Origin: Terribacillus saccharophilus
GTDB taxonomy: Bacteria > Bacillota > Bacilli > Bacillales > Amphibacillaceae
NCBI GenBank assembly: GCA_900110015.1
Contig: FOCD01000001.1
Coordinates: 434,001-498,000, forward strand
Length of the DNA: 64,000 nucleotides
Reading direction: 5' to 3'
The position numbers and the translations under genes are program-made. Below are positions 44,215 to 53,802 of the stretch, piece by piece; the first letter of the stretch is position 1, and every line of letters begins with the position of its first letter. The notes beneath the pieces are model-generated. The model had not been told where the DNA came from, made no database searches, and saw nothing but the letters and a program-made list of their open reading frames with translations.

Positions 44215-44287
44215 GAACTGCAGACAACTTATGTGTACCGGGCAAGCTGTGGTAAGATGAAAGCAGCGATATAAAGGAGTGTACATA

Positions 44288-44836
44288 ATGAAGAAATTCG
44301 AAGAAAAAACAATTGATACATCCTCAATCTATGAAGGTAAAGTTATTTCATTAAAAGTGGATACTGTTTCTTTACCTGACGGAAATACTTCCAAACGGGA
44401 ATTAATCAAACATCCTGGAGCAGTAGCTATCATCCCGATTACCAAAGAAGGGAAAATCATTTTTGTCGAGCAATACCGAAAAGCTCTAGAAAAATCGATT
44501 ATTGAGATCCCGGCAGGTAAGCTTGAGCCTGGTGAAAAACCAGAAGTAACGGCTGTAAGAGAGCTTGAGGAAGAGACAGGCTATACAACTAAAACATTGA
44601 AAAAGCTTGGATCTTTCTATACATCTCCAGGCTTTGCTGATGAGTTACTTCATGTATACGAAGCAGATGATATAGAACTCCTTGCCCAAAAGGTAGCCGG
44701 TGATGAAGATGAATTTGTCGAGTTGATGGAACTGACTCTGGAAGAAGCGGAGGAGCTTGTAAAAGAAGAACGGATTCATGATGCGAAAACAATGTATGCC
44801 CTGCTGCATCTTCGCTTGAAGCACGCAACTAAGTAA
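44288..44836 (+). CDS. nudF: ADP-ribose pyrophosphatase (Nudix)
   Basis: Nudix hydrolase of 182 residues that splits ADP-ribose to AMP and ribose 5-phosphate. The Nudix box is GKLEPGEKPEVTAVRELEEE followed by TGY, around residues 76-98. The ATG at 44288 has AAAGGAG 9 bases upstream; GTG 44279 is too close to it. Located before spoIIM as in B. subtilis. Confidence 0.95.
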   Translation: MKKFEEKTIDTSSIYEGKVISLKVDTVSLPDGNTSKRELIKHPGAVAIIPITKEGKIIFVEQYRKALEKSIIEIPAGKLEPGEKPEVTAVRELEEETGYTTKTLKKLGSFYTSPGFADELLHVYEADDIELLAQKVAGDEDEFVELMELTLEEAEELVKEERIHDAKTMYALLHLRLKHATK

Positions 44837-44839
44837 TAG

Positions 44840-44890
44840 TTCTATCAGACAAGCTTTCGTCATAGATTCTAGTAACTAGACTAGAATACG
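44840..44890 (+). promoter_or_regulatory. Candidate SigE promoter and palindrome before spoIIM
   Basis: CATAGATT at 44861-44868 resembles the SigE -10 consensus CATAYAHT. ATTCTAGT (44866-44873) and ACTAGAAT (44880-44887) make an inverted repeat just before the ribosome binding site. spoIIM is a mother-cell SigE gene in B. subtilis. The -35 element is poor. Confidence 0.3.
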
Positions 44891-44902
44891 GAGGCAGATA
44901 AG

Positions 44903-45538
44903 ATGAAACAGCGGGAGTTTATTCTCTTTCATCACTTAAAGCAGCATGCTACAAGCTATTTGTTCATGCTTGTTCTATTCCTGATCGGAATCATATTCGG
45001 AGCAATTGTTGTCAACAGCATGAACTTTACGCAAAAGGAAGATTTGTTTTATTATCTGGAACGTTTTTTTGCGCAGTTACAGCAAGGACAAGTAATCAGC
45101 AAGCAGGAGATTCTCCAATCGAGTTTTCTTGCACATCTCAAGTTTCTGTTATTCCTGTATGTGCTCGGTCTTTCCATCATCGGTATTCCAATCATCTGGA
45201 TGCTGCTGTTCAGCAAAGGGCTCATGATGGGGTTCAGTGTTGGATTCCTTGTCAACCAGCTAGGCTGGAAAGGCCTTACGCTTGCAGCGGCAGCTGTTGC
45301 TCCGCAGAATCTAGTCGTCATCCCGCTATATCTTATTGCTGGTACGAGCGCGATGCTGTTTTCTGTTACACTTTTGCGTAAGCTCATCGCCAAGCGGTCT
45401 CCATTATCATTAAGACGTTATTTTTTCCAATACAGTACCATTTTCTTAGTGCTTATTGCAGGTTCTGCTGCAGCATCCATCATCGAAACTTTTCTTGCGA
45501 ATCCTCTTCTGTCAATGCTTGTAAATGATTTGCTCTGA
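44903..45538 (+). CDS. spoIIM: Stage II sporulation protein M
   Basis: Membrane protein of 211 residues with five predicted helices, a member of the SpoIIDMP peptidoglycan-degrading machine that drives engulfment. Typical features are the N-terminal LKQHATSYLFMLVLFLIGII, WMLLFSKGLMMGFSVGFLV, VAPQNLVVIPLYLIAG and a final hydrophobic segment. The length is close to the 214 residues in B. subtilis. It is placed between nudF and fur as there. GGAGGC precedes the ATG. Confidence 0.95.
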   Translation: MKQREFILFHHLKQHATSYLFMLVLFLIGIIFGAIVVNSMNFTQKEDLFYYLERFFAQLQQGQVISKQEILQSSFLAHLKFLLFLYVLGLSIIGIPIIWMLLFSKGLMMGFSVGFLVNQLGWKGLTLAAAAVAPQNLVVIPLYLIAGTSAMLFSVTLLRKLIAKRSPLSLRRYFFQYSTIFLVLIAGSAAASIIETFLANPLLSMLVNDLL

Positions 45539-45548
45539 GTTTTTCTAT

Positions 45549-45586
45549 CAATAATGATTATAATTAGCTGTTTATAATAATTATAA
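45549..45586 (+). promoter_or_regulatory. Two PerR-type boxes before fur
   Basis: TTATAATAATTATAA at 45572-45586 is a perfect 7-1-7 PerR box (TTATAATNATTATAA). CAATAATGATTATAA at 45549-45563 is a second copy matching 12 of 14 positions. They end two bases before the -35 hexamer, so repression or activation by occlusion is possible. PerR controls fur in B. subtilis. Confidence 0.75.
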
Positions 45587-45587
45587 T

Positions 45588-45617
45588 TTGACACCTTTTT
45601 CTCAATCAGTATATAAT
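45588..45617 (+). promoter_or_regulatory. SigA promoter of fur
   Basis: TTGACA at 45588-45593 and TATAAT at 45612-45617 with an 18-base spacer, both perfect hexamers. Confidence 0.85.
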
Positions 45618-45646
45618 AAGTGTGGGATTACGAGGGAGGAATTCAC

Positions 45647-46138
45647 TTGGAACACCGCATTGAACGCATAAAGAAGCAATTACATGCGCAGAGCTACAAG
45701 CTGACACCGCAGCGGGAAGCAACGGTACGTGTGCTGCTGGAGCGAGAAGAGGACCATTTAAGCGCTGAAGACGTCTACCTCCTCGTAAAGGAAAAAGCAC
45801 CGGAAATCGGTTTGGCTACTGTATACCGTACACTGGAATTATTATCAGAATTGAAAATTGTTGATAAAATAAACTTCGGGGACGGCGTTTCCCGCTATGA
45901 CCTTCGCAAAGAAGGGGCAACGCACTTCCATCATCACCTTGTCTGCATGGAATGCGGATCGGTCGAGGAAATTGATGAAGACCTGCTGGAGGATGTCGAG
46001 AAGATCGTCCAGAGTGACTGGGGATTCAAGGTGAAGGATCACCGGCTTACTTTCCATGGTATCTGCCGTGTCTGTCAGGCTAGTGAGAAGGAAGAAGAGC
46101 TCGAAGCAGCCACTGTGCAAGTGAACCGAACATCATAA
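45647..46138 (+). CDS. fur: Ferric uptake regulator Fur
   Basis: Iron-dependent repressor of 163 residues. Helix-turn-helix region YKLTPQREATVRVLL; metal-binding HFHHHLVCMECG and the second Cys pair in GICRVC. Start is TTG at 45647, six bases after GGAGGA, giving a protein that begins like B. subtilis Fur (MENRIDRIKK). The tail after the last Cys pair is about 20 residues longer and acidic. Own promoter with PerR boxes. Confidence 0.95.
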   Translation: MEHRIERIKKQLHAQSYKLTPQREATVRVLLEREEDHLSAEDVYLLVKEKAPEIGLATVYRTLELLSELKIVDKINFGDGVSRYDLRKEGATHFHHHLVCMECGSVEEIDEDLLEDVEKIVQSDWGFKVKDHRLTFHGICRVCQASEKEEELEAATVQVNRTS

Positions 46139-46145
46139 GCAGATG

Positions 46146-46180
46146 AAGCCTTTCCAAGTAGATGGAAAAGGCTTTCTTTC
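46146..46180 (+). terminator. Terminator after fur
   Basis: AAGCCTTTCC and GGAAAAGGCTT pair (one bulged A) and are followed by TCTTTC. Confidence 0.7.
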
Positions 46181-46299
46181 GTTTCACTAACCAATTTACA
46201 AAACAACAGGAATGAGGTAACGTTATCCTGTACGTATAAATTCCGCTTTCTTTGGCATAGTCTGTTACAAAGACAAGTCTTTAGAAAGGGGAAATGTAC

Positions 46300-46509
46300 A
46301 TGAAGCGATTCATCTTCGACACCTGTAAACTTCTGCTCGTATTTGTAGCTTGCTCTACTTTCTTCTATTTTGGATTACGGTTCATCCATAGTGAATATGA
46401 GAGCTATCACCGCTATGACCCTCCAGAGGGAAATGCAGTGAAAGTGGCAGCAATGGAGCAGGAAAGTCTAGTGGATAGGATGACGTTATTCTTCCGGTTA
46501 GGAGAGTAG
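46300..46509 (+). CDS. yqzK: YqzK family small membrane protein
   Basis: Protein of 69 residues (DUF4227), one N-terminal transmembrane helix ([20 protein letters not shown]) and a soluble tail, [12 protein letters not shown]. Its function is not known; the family is found upstream of xerD in Bacillaceae. The start at 46300 has AAAGGGG 8 bases upstream; the ATG at 46294 is too close. It ends 5 bases before xerD. Confidence 0.88.
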   Translation: MKRFIFDTCKLLLVFVACSTFFYFGLRFIHSEYESYHRYDPPEGNAVKVAAMEQESLVDRMTLFFRLGE

Positions 46510-46514
46510 GATAC

Positions 46515-47399
46515 ATGCAGGAAGCACTGGATGACTTTATCCATTATTTGCAGATCGAACGGGGTCTTTCGGAGAATACACTGCAATCCTACGCCCGAGA
46601 TCTGCGTACATATGCAAGATATCTTCAGGAAAATGAAGTACAAGAATGGGCACACGTGACTCGAGCCAAGCTGACTGCCTATTTACGCTGGCTGCATGAT
46701 GATGGGAAATCAGCTGCGACGATAGCACGTACATTGTCCAGCATCCGACTTTTCCATCAGTTTTTGCTGCGCGAATACGGACTAAAAGAAGATCCAAGCA
46801 TTCATATCGATACGCCTAAGAAAGAACGTAAGCTGCCGAAGATCCTTTCTTCCGACGAAGTGGACAAGCTGCTCACATGTCCAGGAACTGACACTTTGAC
46901 GCTTCGAAATCGCGCTATGCTGGAAACACTATACGCGACAGGACTACGAGTTTCAGAGCTCTTGGCATTGGAACTGGATGATCTTCATCTGGAAATGGGC
47001 TTTGTCCGCTGTTTTGGAAAAGGATCGAAGGAACGAATCGTCCCGCTCGGAGATATGGCAAAGGCGAGGCTGGAGGAATATTTAAACCGGTCGCGTAAGA
47101 GGCTGCTGAAGTCCAAAGCAAGCGATATATTGTTTGTGAATCATCACGGAAACCCATTATCTCGACAAGGATTCTGGAAGGTATTAAAACAGATAGCCCG
47201 GGATGCCGGGATACAGAAAGAAATCACCCCTCACACACTGCGTCATTCTTTTGCGACGCATCTGTTGGAGAATGGGGCTGATTTGCGTGCTGTTCAGGAA
47301 ATGCTCGGACACGCAGATATCAGTACCACACAGATTTACACACATGTGACGAAAACAAGACTGAAGGATATTTACAAAACACATCATCCTCGGGCTTAA
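46515..47399 (+). CDS. xerD: Site-specific tyrosine recombinase XerD
   Basis: Recombinase of 294 residues that with XerC resolves chromosome dimers at dif. N-terminal SAM-like core ([20 protein letters not shown]), catalytic Arg in [13 protein letters not shown]-x-x-R in [20 protein letters not shown], and [14 protein letters not shown] with the nucleophilic Tyr. Located in front of drm as in B. subtilis (RipX). No mobile element is associated. Confidence 0.96.
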   Translation: MQEALDDFIHYLQIERGLSENTLQSYARDLRTYARYLQENEVQEWAHVTRAKLTAYLRWLHDDGKSAATIARTLSSIRLFHQFLLREYGLKEDPSIHIDTPKKERKLPKILSSDEVDKLLTCPGTDTLTLRNRAMLETLYATGLRVSELLALELDDLHLEMGFVRCFGKGSKERIVPLGDMAKARLEEYLNRSRKRLLKSKASDILFVNHHGNPLSRQGFWKVLKQIARDAGIQKEITPHTLRHSFATHLLENGADLRAVQEMLGHADISTTQIYTHVTKTRLKDIYKTHHPRA

Positions 47400-47424
47400 A
47401 GATGTAAATTAGGAGGCACTTAAT

Positions 47425-48609
47425 TTGGATTTCAAACGCGTATTTCTTATAGTAATGGATTCTGTCGGCATCGGGGAAGCACCTGATGCGGAAGCTTTCG
47501 GTGATAAAGGAGCGGATACACTCGGTCATATCGCTTCTCACCGCGGTGGTTTGCAAATGCCGAACATGGCAGCACTTGGACTTGGCAACATTCGAGAAGT
47601 AGAAGGTATACAAGCTGCCAAACAGCCAAAAGCTTTTTACACAAAAATGCAGGAAGCATCTAATGGCAAAGATACGATGACTGGACACTGGGAAATCATG
47701 GGTCTGCGTATCGATCAGCCTTTCAGAACATTCCCGGATGGTTTTCCAGATGCATTGCTTGATGAATTGAAGCAGCGGACTGGACGCGGTATCATCGGTA
47801 ACAAACCAGCTTCCGGTACAGAGATTTTAGATGAACTTGGTGAACAGCATATGGAAACTGGAGATATGATTGTCTATACATCCGCAGATTCTGTTTTGCA
47901 AATTGCTGCCCATGAAGATATCATTCCGCTTGATGAGCTGTACAAGATTTGTGAAATCGCACGTGAGATGACATTGGATGATCCTTATATGGTAGGGCGT
48001 ATTATCGCTCGTCCATTCGTTGGTAAGCCAGGTGCTTTTGAACGTACTTCGAATCGCCATGACTATGCATTGAAGCCTTTTGGCAGAACGACAATGAATA
48101 GCTTGCAGGATGCGAACCTTGATGTTATCGCTCTTGGTAAGATTTCTGATATTTACGATGGCGAAGGTGTGACAAAGTCTGTTCGTACAAAGGACAATGA
48201 CGATGGTATGACGAAGATTGTGGAAAGTATGGATGAGGATTTTACAGGCATCAGCTTCCTTAACTTGGTCGATTTCGATGCAAAATATGGTCATCGCCGC
48301 GATCCGGAAGGCTATGCACAGGCGCTGGAGGATTATGATAAACGACTTCCAGAAGTACTTGATAAACTGAAAGAAGATGATTTGCTTATAATTACAGCTG
48401 ATCATGGTAATGACCCTGTTGCGCCTGGGACTGACCACACACGGGAATATGTGCCACTGATTGCTTACCATACTGGTGCAGATCATGGAGAGGAACTGGA
48501 ATTGCGCAATACATTTGCGGATATCGCTGCAACGATTGCAGACAACTTCGGTATCGAAATGCCAGAGCACGGAACAAGCTTTTTACAAGCATTGAAAAAG
48601 GGGAAATGA
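47425..48609 (+). CDS. drm: Phosphopentomutase
   Basis: Alkaline-phosphatase-superfamily mutase of 394 residues (DeoB) that interconverts ribose 1- and 5-phosphate and the deoxy forms in nucleoside salvage. Motifs: [31 protein letters not shown] (Thr nucleophile), [14 protein letters not shown], and [11 protein letters not shown]. The start is TTG after AGGAGGC. The stop region overlaps or abuts pupG, indicating an operon. Confidence 0.95.
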   Translation: MDFKRVFLIVMDSVGIGEAPDAEAFGDKGADTLGHIASHRGGLQMPNMAALGLGNIREVEGIQAAKQPKAFYTKMQEASNGKDTMTGHWEIMGLRIDQPFRTFPDGFPDALLDELKQRTGRGIIGNKPASGTEILDELGEQHMETGDMIVYTSADSVLQIAAHEDIIPLDELYKICEIAREMTLDDPYMVGRIIARPFVGKPGAFERTSNRHDYALKPFGRTTMNSLQDANLDVIALGKISDIYDGEGVTKSVRTKDNDDGMTKIVESMDEDFTGISFLNLVDFDAKYGHRRDPEGYAQALEDYDKRLPEVLDKLKEDDLLIITADHGNDPVAPGTDHTREYVPLIAYHTGADHGEELELRNTFADIAATIADNFGIEMPEHGTSFLQALKKGK

Positions 48610-48611
48610 AC

Positions 48612-49436
48612 ATGCAGGCAGAAGCAATCAAACAGGCAGCAGATTATATTAAAGAGAAACTGACTAGCACACCAAAGATTGGCCTCATTCTAGGATCCGG
48701 ACTTGGAGTACTGGCTGATGAGATTACAGAAACAACAGTCGTGCCATACGGAGATATTCCGGGGTTCCCAGTTTCGACGGTCAGCGGACATAAAGGACAG
48801 CTTGTTATCGGGAAGCTGGAAGGACAAGATGTAATAGCTATGCAAGGCCGGTTCCATTTCTATGAAGGATATCCGATGGAGCTTGTAACTTTACCTGTCC
48901 GTGTAATGAAAGCTCTTGGTGTTCAATCATTGATTGTTACGAATGCAGCCGGCGGAATCAACGAAAGCTTCGAGCCGGGCGACTTGATGCTGATCACGGA
49001 TCATATTAATAATATGGGAACTAATCCGCTGATCGGACCAAATGATGAAGAGCTGGGAGCTCGTTTCCCGGACATGTCTTCTGTGTACAGCAAAGAGCTT
49101 CTAGGCTATGCGCGTGAAGTAGCAGCTAAAATTGGACTTGGAGTGAAGGAAGGCGTTTATGTCGGCAACACAGGTCCATCGTATGAAACAGGTGCTGAAG
49201 TGCGGATGCTTCGTGTTTGGGGCGGAGATGCTGTCGGTATGTCTACAGTTCCGGAAGTAATCGTTGCCAGCCATGCAAAAATGGAAGTATTGGGTATTTC
49301 ATGTATCTCCAATATGGCAGCAGGAATCCTTGACCAGCCGCTTACACACGATGAAGTGATGGAGACTACGGGTCAAGTAAGGGAAGATTTTCTGCGTTTC
49401 GTAAAAGAGATTGTTAAGCAGCTTCCAATAAAATAA
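48612..49436 (+). CDS. pupG: Purine nucleoside phosphorylase
   Basis: Phosphorylase of about 274 residues that splits guanosine and inosine to base and (deoxy)ribose 1-phosphate, feeding phosphopentomutase. Family motifs: PKIGLILGSGLG, GRFHFYEGYPMELVT, TNAAGGINESFEPGDLMLIT, VYVGNTGPSYET and GMSTVPEVI. Two ATGs are available: 48612 (spaced 8 bases from GGGG) and 48606, which overlaps drm. Second gene of the drm-pupG-pdp operon. Confidence 0.95.
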   Translation: MQAEAIKQAADYIKEKLTSTPKIGLILGSGLGVLADEITETTVVPYGDIPGFPVSTVSGHKGQLVIGKLEGQDVIAMQGRFHFYEGYPMELVTLPVRVMKALGVQSLIVTNAAGGINESFEPGDLMLITDHINNMGTNPLIGPNDEELGARFPDMSSVYSKELLGYAREVAAKIGLGVKEGVYVGNTGPSYETGAEVRMLRVWGGDAVGMSTVPEVIVASHAKMEVLGISCISNMAAGILDQPLTHDEVMETTGQVREDFLRFVKEIVKQLPIK

Positions 49437-49451
49437 AGCAGGTGAACGAAT

Positions 49452-50753
49452 ATGAGAATGGTTGATTTAATTACGAAAAAAAGAGACGGCGGTAAGCTTT
49501 CCAAAGAAGAGGTAGCCTTTTTCGTCCATGGTTATACAAAAGGAGATATCCCTGACTATCAGGCTTCTGCCTTTTTGATGACAGTCTATTTCAATGGTAT
49601 GACAGAAGAAGAAACAGCTTGGCTGACAGAAGAGATGGCCAACTCTGGTGAAACATTCGACCTTAGCAGTATCGAAGGTAAAAAGGTCGATAAACATAGC
49701 ACAGGCGGTGTAGGTGATAAAATCACCTTGATTACAGGGCCGCTTGTCGCTGCTATCGGCATTCCAGTTGCGAAGATGTCTGGTCGTGGTCTTGGTCATA
49801 CTGGCGGAACATTGGATAAACTTGAATCCTTCAAAGGCTTCTCAATTGATTTGAGCCGTGAGCAATTCATGGGATTGGTGAATGAAAATAAACTTGCAGT
49901 AGCTGGTCAGACCGGTAACCTGGCACCAGCAGATAAAAAGCTTTATGCGCTGCGTGATGTTACAGGAACGGTTAACACAATTCCACTCATCGCAAGCTCT
50001 ATTATGAGCAAAAAGCTGGCTTCTGGTGCGGAAGCGATAGTACTGGACGTGAAAACAGGTTCTGGTGCTTTCATGAAATCATTGGATGACTCCAAGCAAT
50101 TGGCAGAAACAATGGTTAAAATCGGTAAAAACCTTGGCCGTCAGACAGTTGCAGTCATTACAGACATGAACCAGCCACTAGGATTTGAAATTGGAAACAG
50201 CAACGAAGTGAAGGAAGCAATCCAAGTACTAAGTGGTGAGAAAATAACAGATCTACGGGAAATTTCTGTTGAATTGGCAGCTCATATGGCGCTTTTAGCT
50301 GATAAGTTCTCAAGCTACGAGGAAGCGCGTGCGCATCTGGAAGCATGCTTGGATAACGGAACTGCATTAGCAGCTTTCCGTACGTTCATCGGCGCTCAGG
50401 GCGGCGACACGGCGCTTGTCGATAACCCGGAACTTCTGCCTCAAGCGGATTATCATATTGAGGTGAAAGCACCTGTTGCTGGCTATGTACACAGCATTGA
50501 TGCGGAAGGAATCGGAACGGCAGCTATGTATTTAGGTGCAGGCCGTGCAACAAAAGATGATGACATCGATCATGCTGTTGGTATCACATTGAAGAAGAAG
50601 CAGGGAGATGCTGTAGAGCAAGGCGAAACGATCGCTATTCTGCATGCACGTGATGCACAAGCGGCGGATTCCGCTGAAAAAGTCTTGGCTTCCTATACAA
50701 TTGACACAGCTAAGCCTGAAAAAATGGAATTGATTTACGACGTAATTTCCTAA
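49452..50753 (+). CDS. pdp: Pyrimidine-nucleoside phosphorylase
   Basis: Enzyme of 433 residues cleaving uridine, thymidine and deoxyuridine. The signature [28 protein letters not shown], and the C-terminal domain with [16 protein letters not shown] are characteristic of Pdp/DeoA. It lies 15 bases after pupG; together with drm the operon yields phosphopentoses from both purine and pyrimidine nucleosides. Terminated by a clear hairpin. Confidence 0.96.
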   Translation: MRMVDLITKKRDGGKLSKEEVAFFVHGYTKGDIPDYQASAFLMTVYFNGMTEEETAWLTEEMANSGETFDLSSIEGKKVDKHSTGGVGDKITLITGPLVAAIGIPVAKMSGRGLGHTGGTLDKLESFKGFSIDLSREQFMGLVNENKLAVAGQTGNLAPADKKLYALRDVTGTVNTIPLIASSIMSKKLASGAEAIVLDVKTGSGAFMKSLDDSKQLAETMVKIGKNLGRQTVAVITDMNQPLGFEIGNSNEVKEAIQVLSGEKITDLREISVELAAHMALLADKFSSYEEARAHLEACLDNGTALAAFRTFIGAQGGDTALVDNPELLPQADYHIEVKAPVAGYVHSIDAEGIGTAAMYLGAGRATKDDDIDHAVGITLKKKQGDAVEQGETIAILHARDAQAADSAEKVLASYTIDTAKPEKMELIYDVIS

Positions 50754-50757
50754 CTTA

Positions 50758-50789
50758 TAAAGCAGTCCTTTTTAAGGGCTGCTTTTTTT
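50758..50789 (+). terminator. Terminator of the nucleoside salvage operon
   Basis: AAGCAGTCCT and AGGGCTGCTT form a stem (one G-T pair) and are followed by TTTTT. Confidence 0.88.
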
Positions 50790-50802
50790 GTGTGCAAAAT
50801 AT

Positions 50803-50831
50803 TAATAAATCATTTCATTTGGGAGATTCTA
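50803..50831 (+). promoter_or_regulatory. Weak candidate SigF promoter before dacF
   Basis: GGAGATTCTA at 50822-50831 resembles the SigF -10 (GGNNANANTR), with TAATA about 15 bases upstream. dacF is forespore-expressed in B. subtilis, but the match is only moderate. Confidence 0.3.
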
Positions 50832-50861
50832 ACTGTATTACCGTAAACGGAGGAACCTTAA

Positions 50862-52028
50862 ATGAAAAAAATGAGTCTATTAAGTTTGCTGATCGCTTTC
50901 GTTATCAGTCTTATGGCACTCCCGCCACAAACTTTTGCTGCAAAACAAGAAGGAACGACAGCGACAGCTAAATCATCTATTCTAATCGAACGGGATACTG
51001 GTCGTGTTCTGGCAGGTGAGAATATGGAGGAGCAGCTCCCGCCCGCTAGTATGACAAAAATCATGACGATGCTCTTGATTATGGAAGAAATTGATGCTGG
51101 TAAGCTGCGCTACGATGAAAAAGTCAGAGCAAGTGAGTACGCAGCAAGCATGGGTGGATCACAAATCTTCCTTGAACCTGGAGAAGAAATGACAGTAAAG
51201 GATTTATTGAAAGGCGTAGCTGTCGCATCAGGTAACGATGCGAGCGTCGCATTGGCTGAGAAGATTGCAGGTACCGAAGATGGTTTCGTACAAAAGATGA
51301 ACGAGAAAGCAAGAGAACTAGGGCTGACTCACACAAAATTTCAAAATGTTACCGGCCTTCCTGCTAATGATCATTATTCGACGGCGAAAGATATGGCGAT
51401 GATGGCCAGAGCATTGCTAGAGCACGAAGAAATCACTGAATTTACAAGTATTTATGAAGATTATCTGCGCAAGGATTCCGACGATCCATTCTGGCTTGTA
51501 AATACGAATAAGCTAGTAAAATTTTATCCTGGTGTTGATGGCTTGAAAACCGGCTTCACGAAAGAAGCAAGATATTGCCTCACGGCTACCGCCAAGAAAG
51601 ATGGAATGCGGGTTATAGCAGTCGTAATGGGCGCTGAGACACCAAAGCAGCGAAATAATGAAGTGTCTCAGCTGCTCGATTATGGCTTCAACCAGTTTAC
51701 GGTAAAGCAGCTTTATAAACAGGACCAGACTGTGGCCAAGCTTGATATGCTGAAGGCACGCGATAAAGATGTTCCGGTTGTGACTAGCACGCCAGTGTCG
51801 CTGCTTGTCAAAAAAGGAGAAAAGCTTGGGGAATTGACGACGAAAATCGTATATAACCCAGATCTCTCCCTTCCTCTAAAAGCTGGTGAACAAGTAGGAG
51901 TGCTGGAAGTAAAAGCTGATGGTAAACATGTTTCTTCAACCCCGCTCATCATGAAAGAAGACGTACCAAAAGCAAGCTATTGGCTGCTGATTAAACGCAG
52001 CTTTGACGATGTGGTGAAATTCCACTAA
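50862..52028 (+). CDS. dacF: D-alanyl-D-alanine carboxypeptidase DacF
   Basis: Penicillin-binding protein of 388 residues with a cleavable signal (residues 1-26, ending TFAA). Catalytic SxxK is in PPASMTKIM, SxN in ASGNDASVAL, and KTG in DGLKTGFTKEA. A C-terminal PBP5-like beta domain and a terminal amphipathic helix (WLLIKRSFDDVVKF) anchor it to the membrane. It trims peptidoglycan side chains during spore formation and precedes spoIIAA as in B. subtilis. GGAGG precedes the ATG. Confidence 0.94.
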   Translation: MKKMSLLSLLIAFVISLMALPPQTFAAKQEGTTATAKSSILIERDTGRVLAGENMEEQLPPASMTKIMTMLLIMEEIDAGKLRYDEKVRASEYAASMGGSQIFLEPGEEMTVKDLLKGVAVASGNDASVALAEKIAGTEDGFVQKMNEKARELGLTHTKFQNVTGLPANDHYSTAKDMAMMARALLEHEEITEFTSIYEDYLRKDSDDPFWLVNTNKLVKFYPGVDGLKTGFTKEARYCLTATAKKDGMRVIAVVMGAETPKQRNNEVSQLLDYGFNQFTVKQLYKQDQTVAKLDMLKARDKDVPVVTSTPVSLLVKKGEKLGELTTKIVYNPDLSLPLKAGEQVGVLEVKADGKHVSSTPLIMKEDVPKASYWLLIKRSFDDVVKFH

Positions 52029-52071
52029 TTCTGACTAAGACGTACGAGTTTCTTCTAATTTTGTCACTCGA

Positions 52072-52100
52072 AAGGTATTCGCCTTTTTCTGCAGAAATCT
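52072..52100 (+). promoter_or_regulatory. Candidate SigH promoter of the spoIIA operon
   Basis: AAAGGTATT (52072-52080) and GCAGAAATC (52092-52100) are 11 bases apart and resemble the SigH consensus RNAGGAWWW and RNNGAATWW. SigH with Spo0A~P transcribes spoIIA in B. subtilis. Confidence 0.5.
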
Positions 52101-52127
52101 ATAAGCAGATAAGGGAGGAGAAAAGCT

Positions 52128-52484
52128 ATGGGGTTGACAGTTGATTATGAATTGAAAGAAACCATCTTGCTGGCACGTCTAAACGGGGAGCTCGATCATC
52201 ATACAGCGAGCGAGTTGAAAGAAAGCTGGCAGCTTGCCCTGCAGCAGCCTGGAATCAAGCATATGGTACTGAACCTGGAATCTCTTTCATTTATGGATAG
52301 CTCTGGTCTAGGTGTCATTCTTGGCAGATATAAAGAATTAAAAGCAGAGGGAAGGGAAATGGTCGTCTGCAGTCTTACACCGGCTGTAGACAGACTGTTT
52401 CAGCTATCCGGACTATTCAAGATTATCCGATTTGAAGAAAATGAGCGCTATGCGCTGGAAACTTTCGGGGTGGTATTATCATGA
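52128..52484 (+). CDS. spoIIAA: Anti-anti-sigma factor SpoIIAA
   Basis: STAS-domain protein of 118 residues. When unphosphorylated it binds SpoIIAB and frees SigF in the forespore. The phosphorylation site is S58 in [21 protein letters not shown] precedes the ATG. The end overlaps spoIIAB by 4 bases. Confidence 0.97.
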   Translation: MGLTVDYELKETILLARLNGELDHHTASELKESWQLALQQPGIKHMVLNLESLSFMDSSGLGVILGRYKELKAEGREMVVCSLTPAVDRLFQLSGLFKIIRFEENERYALETFGVVLS

Positions 52485-52924
52485 ACACGAATATGATGCG
52501 GTTCGCCTTTTCTAGTCAAAGCAGGAACGAAGCTTTTGCCCGTGTAACAGTTGCATCCTTCGTCTCTCAGCTAGACCCGACAATGGACGAGTTAACCGAA
52601 ATCAAAACAGTCGTTTCTGAAGCTGTAACCAATTCTATAATTCATGGTTATAATTCAGATCCAGACCAGATGATTACAATTATCTGCACACTGTCTGATG
52701 ATGAAGTGGAATTAATCATTCAGGACGAAGGCGTAGGCATTCCAGATGTGGATGAAGCGATGGAGCCTCTTTACACATCAAAACCTGATTTAGAACGTTC
52801 CGGTATGGGTTTTACTATCATGGAGAATTTTATGGACCATGTATATGTGCATTCCACAGAAGGCGAAGGCACAACAGTGACGATGAATAAGCAGTTCAAT
52901 CGAAGCAAAGCCATGAGTCAGTAG
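52481..52924 (+). CDS. spoIIAB: Anti-sigma F factor and kinase SpoIIAB
   Basis: GHKL-family kinase of 147 residues that holds SigF inactive and phosphorylates SpoIIAA. N box [19 protein letters not shown]1 [11 protein letters not shown] and G2 [14 protein letters not shown]. It overlaps spoIIAA by 4 bases and ends 9 bases before sigF, so the three are translationally coupled. Confidence 0.97.
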   Translation: MNTNMMRFAFSSQSRNEAFARVTVASFVSQLDPTMDELTEIKTVVSEAVTNSIIHGYNSDPDQMITIICTLSDDEVELIIQDEGVGIPDVDEAMEPLYTSKPDLERSGMGFTIMENFMDHVYVHSTEGEGTTVTMNKQFNRSKAMSQ

Positions 52925-52933
52925 GTGGGGCAT

Positions 52934-53689
52934 ATGGATGTATATTTGAAACAGCAGAAGGCAAAAGAACAGTTGACCGATAAGCAAGTGAAAACATACA
53001 TCCAGTTAAGTCAGAATGGTGATAAAGAAGCAAGGGACATCCTTGTCGAAAGAAATGTACGGCTCGTTTGGTCTGTCGTCCAGCGTTTTATTAATCGCGG
53101 CTATGATCCTGATGATTTGTTCCAGATCGGCTGTATAGGGTTGATTAAGTCAATTGATAAATTTGATTTGTCATATGATGTACGCTTCTCAACATATGCA
53201 GTACCGATGATTATCGGAGAAATCCAACGTTTTATTCGGGACGATGGCAGTCTGAAGGTCAGTCGTTCACTTAAGGAAACAGCCAATAAAGTAAGAAAGA
53301 AAAAAGAAGAATTAACAAAAGCACTCAATCGCGTGCCAACCATTCAGGAAATTGCCAAGGAGCTGGAGCTGTCACCGGAGGAAATTGTCCATGCTGAGGA
53401 GGCCGCCAAGCTGCCTCATTCAATTCATGAGACTGTTTTCGAAAATGATGGAGATCCGATCACTTTATTGGATCAAATCGCCGAACAGGACGATAACTGG
53501 TTCGATAAGCTTGCCTTACAAGAAGCGATACAATCACTTGGTGAAAGGGAGCGGCTCATCGTCTACTTGCGGTTTTATAAAGATCAAACACAATCGGAAG
53601 TATCTGAACGGCTCGGTATTTCTCAGGTGCAAGTTTCCCGACTTGAAAAGAAAATATTGGCTAGCATCAAAGAGCAGCTGGAAAAGTAG
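52934..53689 (+). CDS. sigF: Forespore sigma factor SigF
   Basis: Sigma-70 family factor of 251 residues for early forespore transcription. Region 2 has YDPDDLFQIGCIGLIKSIDK and VRFSTYAVPMIIGEIQRF, region 3 IQEIAKELELSPEEI, and region 4 LIVYLRFYKDQTQSEVSERL with ISQVQVSRLEKKIL. The ATG at 52934 has AGGTGG five bases upstream; GTG 52925 would begin within that site. Stop is in the terminator stem. Confidence 0.97.
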   Translation: MDVYLKQQKAKEQLTDKQVKTYIQLSQNGDKEARDILVERNVRLVWSVVQRFINRGYDPDDLFQIGCIGLIKSIDKFDLSYDVRFSTYAVPMIIGEIQRFIRDDGSLKVSRSLKETANKVRKKKEELTKALNRVPTIQEIAKELELSPEEIVHAEEAAKLPHSIHETVFENDGDPITLLDQIAEQDDNWFDKLALQEAIQSLGERERLIVYLRFYKDQTQSEVSERLGISQVQVSRLEKKILASIKEQLEK

Positions 53690-53718
53690 CTTTTGCACAT
53701 CGTGCAGAAGCTTTTTTT
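53688..53718 (+). terminator. Terminator of the spoIIA operon
   Basis: AGCTTTTGCAC and GTGCAGAAGCT form a stem around ATC (one mismatch), followed by seven T. Confidence 0.88.
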
Positions 53719-53734
53719 ATTGCCTGTAATTACC

Positions 53735-53764
53735 AGCATGTTTTTCTGTGCTTTTCCCATACTA
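53735..53764 (+). promoter_or_regulatory. Candidate SigG promoter of the spoVA operon
   Basis: CATACTA at 53758-53764 is a perfect SigG -10 element; AGCATG at 53735-53740 lies 17 bases upstream as a plausible -35. spoVA is a SigG operon in B. subtilis. Confidence 0.6.
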
Positions 53765-53802
53765 AGTACAGAAACCCTTCTTCATAGGAGGAGAGGTGTA
53801 TT

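Noticed and set aside
46515-47399. Tyrosine recombinase as sign of a mobile element
   Set aside because: Sequence and location identify the housekeeping XerD; no attachment sites or phage genes nearby.
47827-48570. Long minus-strand frame (247 codons) inside drm
   Set aside because: Antisense shadow of a highly conserved coding sequence; composition is Cys/His/Ile-rich and unlike a real protein.
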